Part shown: one piece after another, positions 57,965 to 64,000 of the stretch
How the letters are laid out: every line of letters starts with the position of its first letter
How positions within the stretch are numbered: the stretch's first letter is position 1
Source of the DNA: Pyrenopolyporus hunteri
Lineage: Eukaryota > Ascomycota > Sordariomycetes > Xylariales > Hypoxylaceae
Length of the DNA stretch: 64,000 bases
Direction: 5' to 3'
NCBI GenBank assembly: GCA_902806595.1
Contig: CADCXC010000037.1
Span: 2,728,001-2,792,000 of the forward strand
Notes under the pieces: model-generated
The model's database searches: none
What the model saw: only the letters and a program-made list of their open reading frames with translations
What the model was told of the DNA's origin: nothing
Position numbers and translations under genes: made by a program

Positions 57965-60900
57965 GGTTTCGCGTTTCGAAACAGAACAGGGCTGCCCAAC
58001 TGACTTGGAGAAGAACCCGGCGTTTCCTTGATGCCTAAATCGGATCGAGTTCTTTGCCGCCTTTGCCTGCTGCTACGTGTACACGGGGTTCTGAGCCGTC
58101 CGTGATGTGAGGCTCTGATCTGGATCCAGGTCGGCGGACGTTGGGAGAGACGGGGATGGATGAGGGATGGGGATGGGGATGAATGGTGGGGGAACGATGT
58201 TCTGAGGATTGACGTTGCTCTCTGCCGCTGGACAGCTGCAAGCTTTGGGGGTGTGGTGGGGCTCGCGAGGCTTCAACTGTGGCTTAGAATGGGGGAAAAT
58301 GGCGGGATGGATGGGCTCCCTACCACCTGAACTTTAGGCTTTAGGCTTTGTAGTGGGCCACTAGAGACCATTACATACCATTACATACCATTACATACCA
58401 CTAGATACCACTAGATTAAGCATTAGGGGCACCTAACAGTGGGTGTAGGTAGGTAGTCCCCCCTAAAGATGAGACGCGGTGCTCGCTAACGGGCTGGACT
58501 CTACCTGAATTTCGGGGTTCATCACTGCCCGTGGCTCAGCTACGTCCACACCCGCGCGCCTCTACGACAACAACATCGTACGCCCGTACGTCACTGCTCC
58601 CACGATATAAAAATCCATTGTACTAAGAACATGTCGAGATGGATGCTGCATGAACCAGATTGCATACGAGGCTACCAATGACAGTACTCACCAGCTTGCC
58701 GCCCCCTTCAGGAGAGACAGTATCCTATGAATAATAGATCACCTGGGTGCGCCTGAAGACCAATCTGCTCCCAGTAGGAACCCCCCGTCCCTATCTTCGG
58801 CGTCAAGGTCGCACGACGGGAGGCTTGGAGACCGCCAACGTGATGGGTGAATTGTACAGACTCGGAGAGCCCAACTCGATCCTTACGAGCTTCATTGGGC
58901 TCGGACTGCTCACAGGCTGCCTCTCGACACCACAATGTCTGCGGACGCTGTAATCCAAGTCACCTTCATCATCACCTACCTACGTAGGCACACTCTCATC
59001 TGCCGGACAACCCTAATTATATTTCGGGCCCCCACCAGCTTTCTGAAGCCTTCTTTACCTTCCATGGCATGGATGTAACGTACGATAGCAGAGACGCTCG
59101 GATTTGAATGGATTTGCACTGATGAAGATACATATATTATCCTAGGAAATCAGGCTTGGTTGTGACTAATATGTAGTACCTTGAACCAGCCAGTATGTAT
59201 GTATATCTCCGTCAGAATTCAACGTTAACCGTTTCAGGCAAGCAACCCCTGCTAGAATACCACGTAGCAAAGGGAAAGATTTCTGCAACGGCTAGGACTG
59301 TTATTTCACGGAGTCGTGACGTGCGTATGTGTACAGCGAATAGTATAGCGCTGATGGAAATACATACCAGGTAAATATAGAATGTTCCCGTGTGCGTGAG
59401 TGTATGCAGATGTACGTATACCGTGTGATAGCCTAATCCGTGCAGAAGGGCTGGAGAGGTGGGTATATCTCCAAATTGTACTCTGGATCATACCATTCTT
59501 GTGGGATACCTTATCTCTACGCATCCAAGTAATAATAAGATATTCTATCTACCGAGAGTCCAGAAAATCGCCGAGATCAGGGGGTAAATAACACGACGGT
59601 TATTAAAACTTCGGGTTGGCCAGGCGATGTAACTTTTTCCGACCTCACCAACGGTAAGCTCGAGCCTCCGACCTGTAGGACCTAGGTAGTAGAACTGGAC
59701 TAGGTTCTTTTTGATGGGGTTGGCATTGCGTCTTACTAACCCCCTATTCTTACCAAATAAATAATGTGTTATGACTCTTAATACGTAGGTAAAATGGGGG
59801 GCGGCGGAGCGACGGGCCCTGCAGACGTTTTATCTTGGTCCAGCGAGGTGACCCAATCGAGGGGATCTACCTGCTGTAGATGATGTGCGAGGGTCCGCTA
59901 GTAAGGGTTGGGGGGACGCCACAAATTTTCGAAGTTACCAATAGAATCCTATCAGCCTCGTTTTTACGCTCGGATACGGTTCTTAGAGATACATCGTCAT
60001 GAATAGGTACTTCAGGAGAACCGGGACTGCCCCCCTACATCTCTCCCGCGGAGTTACGGTGCTTGGTTAGCCGAAGAGAACGCGCCTCTTGGGGCGCCGA
60101 CAGCAGGACACTCAGATCAACGAGTAGATAGCTGCATAGGAGACGCCCGGTAACTGCATAGGGTGGTTCCTTGGTTCGAGTTTTCCTCACGTCCGAGCTC
60201 TGTTCCGAGCCCTGCAGGTAAGGTACCGTACCGGTAGGTCTATGGTCGTTCAGTGGCCAGTTCGCGTATATTTATATTTTTGACAGTAGTCTTTCGGGGA
60301 CGGCCTTGCCGAAATCGAGGCTTCTCGAAGTCGGTGCGAATTCTATGTACAATAACCTTCTCTTCTGTCAAAGCTCGAGATGCCTGAGGAAAATTTTTTT
60401 CCCTCTTGAAACTTGACGCGGCGCGTCAATCCAGGGCTAATCCGCCGTAACGGAAAGCTTCCCCGGTACCACGGCTTCGTTGAGTAAGTCAGACAGGGGA
60501 GTGTATGATCCTTGCCGAATCGAATATAACAAGGTCCCGAGTCCCGATGCGTACATAGACGTTGGGACTGCCGGGACTGGTTTGCGCCGTCTTACAAAAA
60601 CAGATTCCCTTTTCGGACCGCGCGTATGGCTCACGACTGGACAAGGGACTCCGGGTTATCAGATATATTTCGTGGGTTTCGGAGTAAATACCTAGGTGGT
60701 AGTAACTTGATAGTCTTATATGCAATACGCAGTCCATACCTCCATATGAAATTACATGGAAAACTACTTATTAGTGGGTTCTGGCACAGACAGCCAGGGA
60801 AATATCTTAAATGGTTAAGGGTTTTACTTAGAACACAGACGTTGATCCGGTGGGCCAATTGCTATCATGCACCATGGGTCTCAAATAATGTTGGTTGACA

Positions 60901-63900
60901 TGATGCTATTTCGGATGCGTGCCGTCTTCTAGAGGCTCCACACCTTCTACCCCGTTTCCAGCGTCACAAATGTCCATGGCGCTGGGATGGCAAGGCGAGA
61001 AGATCATTTAGAAAATTTCCCTACATATAGCATTGGCTTGACCCCTGACAACCCCCCCAAAGTTAGCGTTGGAGTTCTTCCACGTGGAGGTATCGTCGGG
61101 AATTCGTCGTATTCATGATTGGCAGTCACGTCTTTTCTAAACGGTCCATGGAAGAGCTGCGCCTCGAGCATACATATAGACCCAAGCGGATCCGTTGCCC
61201 GTTATGCATGAGCTTTGGGGATGTTTGATCGAATCGGTGACCCGACAAGTCGGTACATCAAATTCCCAACCTTCGGTGCCCTGGGGACGGCGTTACTTCG
61301 TAGGAATATCCTAATACGTAGACCTCGTGCATGGCTTCCTAAGGCTGCCTATGTGTTCAAAACGTCATCTCGGATTCGTGTGCCGAACCTAGTACTGTAC
61401 CTAGTATTATTCCCAGTAGCAATCGAGTTGAATGTGTTATTCGGACTAACGCTGTGTAGACAAAGGCTTTCCGCTTAGTAGACCTCGGGAGTACCCATAC
61501 TGCCGTCGAAAGTGGCCTTCGAGATATGTGCCTAGATACCTTACCTTGGTTACCTTAGCGGTTAGCCCCAATAAGGCTGTCTTTTTTTTTTTTTTTGGCG
61601 GTACCCGTAAGAAGGGACCGACCAGGGTTGAAAGAAGCCTATCGTCTCACATTTCCCTACGATAGGAAATAGGTATCCATAGGCTTTCAAGGGGTTTCGG
61701 TATGTCGAATGTCTAGTTATGGGTACATGTATGCTAGTATGAGAGGTATGTACCATCTACAAATGGAGATCGGCCTCTGTATATGATAGATGTAAGGGAG
61801 TTACATCCCGTGTATGTATATACGGCTTAACGGAGGCTAGGAGGCGATCCCGTTTTCCTTGAATGTACCTCTATGCAATGATAAGAAATCTATACCATAT
61901 ACATACCTCTGGGGGACACTGCGTCGCCGCCTATTATGGAGACTTCTAGGGGCCGCGGTGAGCGTGGGTCTTCTAGAAGCTTGGATGGTTAGCCTCCAAT
62001 TGGGCAGTAGGATTGCAAAAAGGGCAAGGGAAAAGGAGCAGGAAAACAATACTTCTCGAAATGATCCATAACTGAACCTTAAGGAGACATCTATGGATCT
62101 TTATTTTTTAACGTATGATTTGGGACGAGTACGATAGCGTTGCATCAATAACCTTAGGGGGATGCACTCTGTGTTGGTTTCTCGAGAGAGCCATTGGTTG
62201 AGAATTGTTTAGATCGTCTGGCCAACAAGACCCGAGAGAAGGGATCCTGTGCTCCCATTGTCCATTTGGTAGAGATGTCACATGACAATGCAATACTGCA
62301 CCCTGATATTGATTGTCCACAGCATCGGAACATGAAGTTTCATGCTGATTGCGAATTTCTGCAGTAGCTTGAGCTCGGTTGTTGTATGTAGTCTATTTCT
62401 GACATTCCCCGTTCGCTAGCCGTCGACGAAGTGGGAACCCTTCTACCGGTCGGTGGGTTCCAAGGTGGCGCTCGGGGGCGTCGCCCTGGACATCCGACCG
62501 GGTTTTCGTGAGATAGGGGCAAAGGGGGAAAAATGAGAAATCATCAAAGAATAAAAAGTTTTTTGATCGTGATGACTTGTCTTGTATGTAAGTTGTAAAT
62601 GTTGAGGTACAGTATTGGATTTATCGGAGTATAGGTATGAGGTATGTGATTAGGTACCTAGGTAGGTAGCCTGAGTACTGCTTGACTAATGCAGGAACGG
62701 CGGCCATAAGTGGATAACCATGTGGCAGTCTAGTAGTACTCTTCTTCCTTTAGTGGGCTAGGTAGCAGCCGAAGGTAGCATCGAGTACCTAGATAGGTAC
62801 ACTCGTATCCATACCTCTACCGAGAAACCCCTGAAAATGATGGCATTATATCGGTCTTTCTGGTTCAACAATACCCTTTGAGTAACCATGCTCTGATATA
62901 CATAGTACTACTGTGTATATACCACGGTAGGCCCAGGCAGATGTTTCGAAGACAGACGGCCTAATCAATTAGAAGCCAGAAACATCGCATGCAAGACTCG
63001 CACGACCCGTGAAGAGGATTGTAAGCGATTAAGCGACGCGAGTCATCGCTCGAGAGCTATGTACTGAAACAAGTGGTCAGATTGTCAAGTAAGAAAGATT
63101 CCCTGCTTCTTGGCGTGGATACTCTCTCCCATAGATTCTAGAAAGCTGGCTCGGTAATATGAGTATTGGGGGGTGAACAAGTAGGCACGTAGAGGAGACG
63201 CTGGATGTAAAATCTGTGCCACCTCTGCTTACATGGGCGCTTACATGGGGCGTGGCTCACAGTATGTTTTCAGAATGTAGGAGAGGCCGATTCCAAGTAC
63301 ATAGTCGTCTAAATATATACTGAACGTTAGTTTCAAACTGTCAAGCCGACGGGGAAGATGGACGCCGGGTTTTAGTGAGCTGGGGGCTCTGTGTGGTGAC
63401 GGTGAGAGAAATGGGCGCAACGTTCTAGAAAATGCGACTTTATTACGCGCACGACTCGTTCTGAGGCCTTTGTTTAAGGTACCTCCTATTATACAAGAGT
63501 ACCTGGGCATAGTATCCCAGCGGCCCCAGGTAGGCGTATTCCGCTTCAGTTCAGTGCCCCTAATGTGGTTAGTCTTCTGTCACAGGTTTGTGGAGAAGGA
63601 CGGGTTGGGTCTGATAGTTACATCAATGTATTGATGCGTGTAAATCGGTTGTTACCTCTATGGCAGGCATATCTCAAGGGAGAGGATACGCTAAGCAAGC
63701 ATGGTACCTGAGTTTTACTTATTACATGGGGCGTGAGGTAACTGTTCCGGAAAGGCCCACATATAATTCTCCATCTGGTTTCCTTCTAGAAGTCCCAATG
63801 GAAAAACCATCCCATTTCTTCATGCACCCCTTTTAGTACCCTTGCTGCCTACCCTGCCAAACCTAGAAATGGGAAAGAAAGAAAGAAGAAAGAAGTGACC

Positions 63901-64000
63901 TAGGTGAACCAGGTCGGTACTGTAGATACGGGTTTGTACTGTACTTACGGTACCTACACCTACCTATTCGAACTCGAAGCTAGCGAGGCTAGGCATGTAT
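57965..64000. other. 6-kb gene-free right end
   Basis: No convincing gene on either strand: open frames are 60-90 codons, mostly lack ATG starts and have no recognisable family sequence. 57965-58330 is probably leader and promoter of ARPC5. Further right there are short tandem repeats (58361-58410), a 15-T run (61582-61596) and TAGGTACCTA clusters (62651-62668, 62780-62800, 63940-63965). Base composition is ordinary, so it is not RIP-degraded like the left end. Confidence 0.4.
58361..58410. repeat. 10-bp tandem repeat
   Basis: Five units of ten bases: three identical copies of TTACATACCA (58371-58400) flanked by the variants CTAGAGACCA and CTAGATACCA. Non-coding. Confidence 0.85.

Noticed and set aside
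58361..58410. CRISPR-like array
   Set aside because: The 10-bp units are directly tandem without spacers, and the sequence is from a eukaryote.
60160..60200. Second tRNA-like word GGTTCGAG
   Set aside because: No paired stems around it and no cloverleaf.

Overview
The window looks like nuclear DNA of a filamentous ascomycete (Pezizomycotina, most likely a Sordariomycete). The genes have short introns (mostly 54-135 nt) with GTRNGT-like donors and CTRAY-type branch sites. Pyrimidine-rich leaders precede several start codons. The first 5.66 kb is an extremely AT-rich block with the signature of repeat-induced point mutation (RIP), a fungal genome defence. Every recognisable protein is a conserved fungal housekeeping protein. 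I see no secondary-metabolite cluster, CRISPR array, rRNA, or tRNA that I can support.

Layout. 1-5660: RIP-degraded repeat with palindromic remnants and no coding capacity. 6062-13339: three plus-strand genes: Ima1-type nuclear-envelope protein, Scs7 ceramide fatty-acid 2-hydroxylase, and a CC1/RBM39-type splicing factor. 13340-19419: 6 kb without a recognisable gene, pyrimidine-rich and repeat-bearing at its right end. 19420-22014: a coiled-coil protein of unknown function, followed by a run of perfect DNA hairpins. 24079-29937 (minus): a von Willebrand A-domain protein and the mRNA 3'-end endonuclease Ysh1. Ysh1 is divergent from TAF4 (31176-33195, plus). 34197-36239: a nitrilase-family hydrolase with large low-complexity insertions. 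36901-41008 (minus): Scd6/Lsm14 translation repressor and Bcd1 snoRNP assembly factor. 41881-43073 (plus): PLP-homeostasis protein. 43467-51792 (minus): GT8 glycosyltransferase, a single-pass membrane protein, and the AP-2 alpha adaptin. 52675-53787 (plus): complex I assembly methyltransferase NDUFAF5. 54079-57964 (minus): a poly-C2H2 zinc-finger protein broken by an in-frame TAG, and ARPC5 of the Arp2/3 complex. 57965-64000: no recognisable gene.

The genes do not form a pathway cluster. RNA-related factors are over-represented (splicing factor, Ysh1, TAF4, Scd6, Bcd1), and two act in actin-based endocytosis (AP-2 alpha, ARPC5), but this is loose proximity rather than co-regulation. Ysh1/TAF4, Bcd1/PLP protein and AP-2 alpha/NDUFAF5 are head-to-head pairs sharing an intergenic promoter region.

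The points most worth a second look are the strand-asymmetric, CpG-sparing mutation pattern of the AT-rich block; the hairpin series at 22045-22560; the in-frame TAG in the zinc-finger gene; a stop-interrupted upstream extension of the membrane protein gene; an orphan coding-like segment at 47902-48192; the 14-nt microexon of AP-2 alpha; and the low-complexity insertions in the nitrilase. Exon coordinates were worked out by hand from reading frame, splice signals and family sequence continuity.
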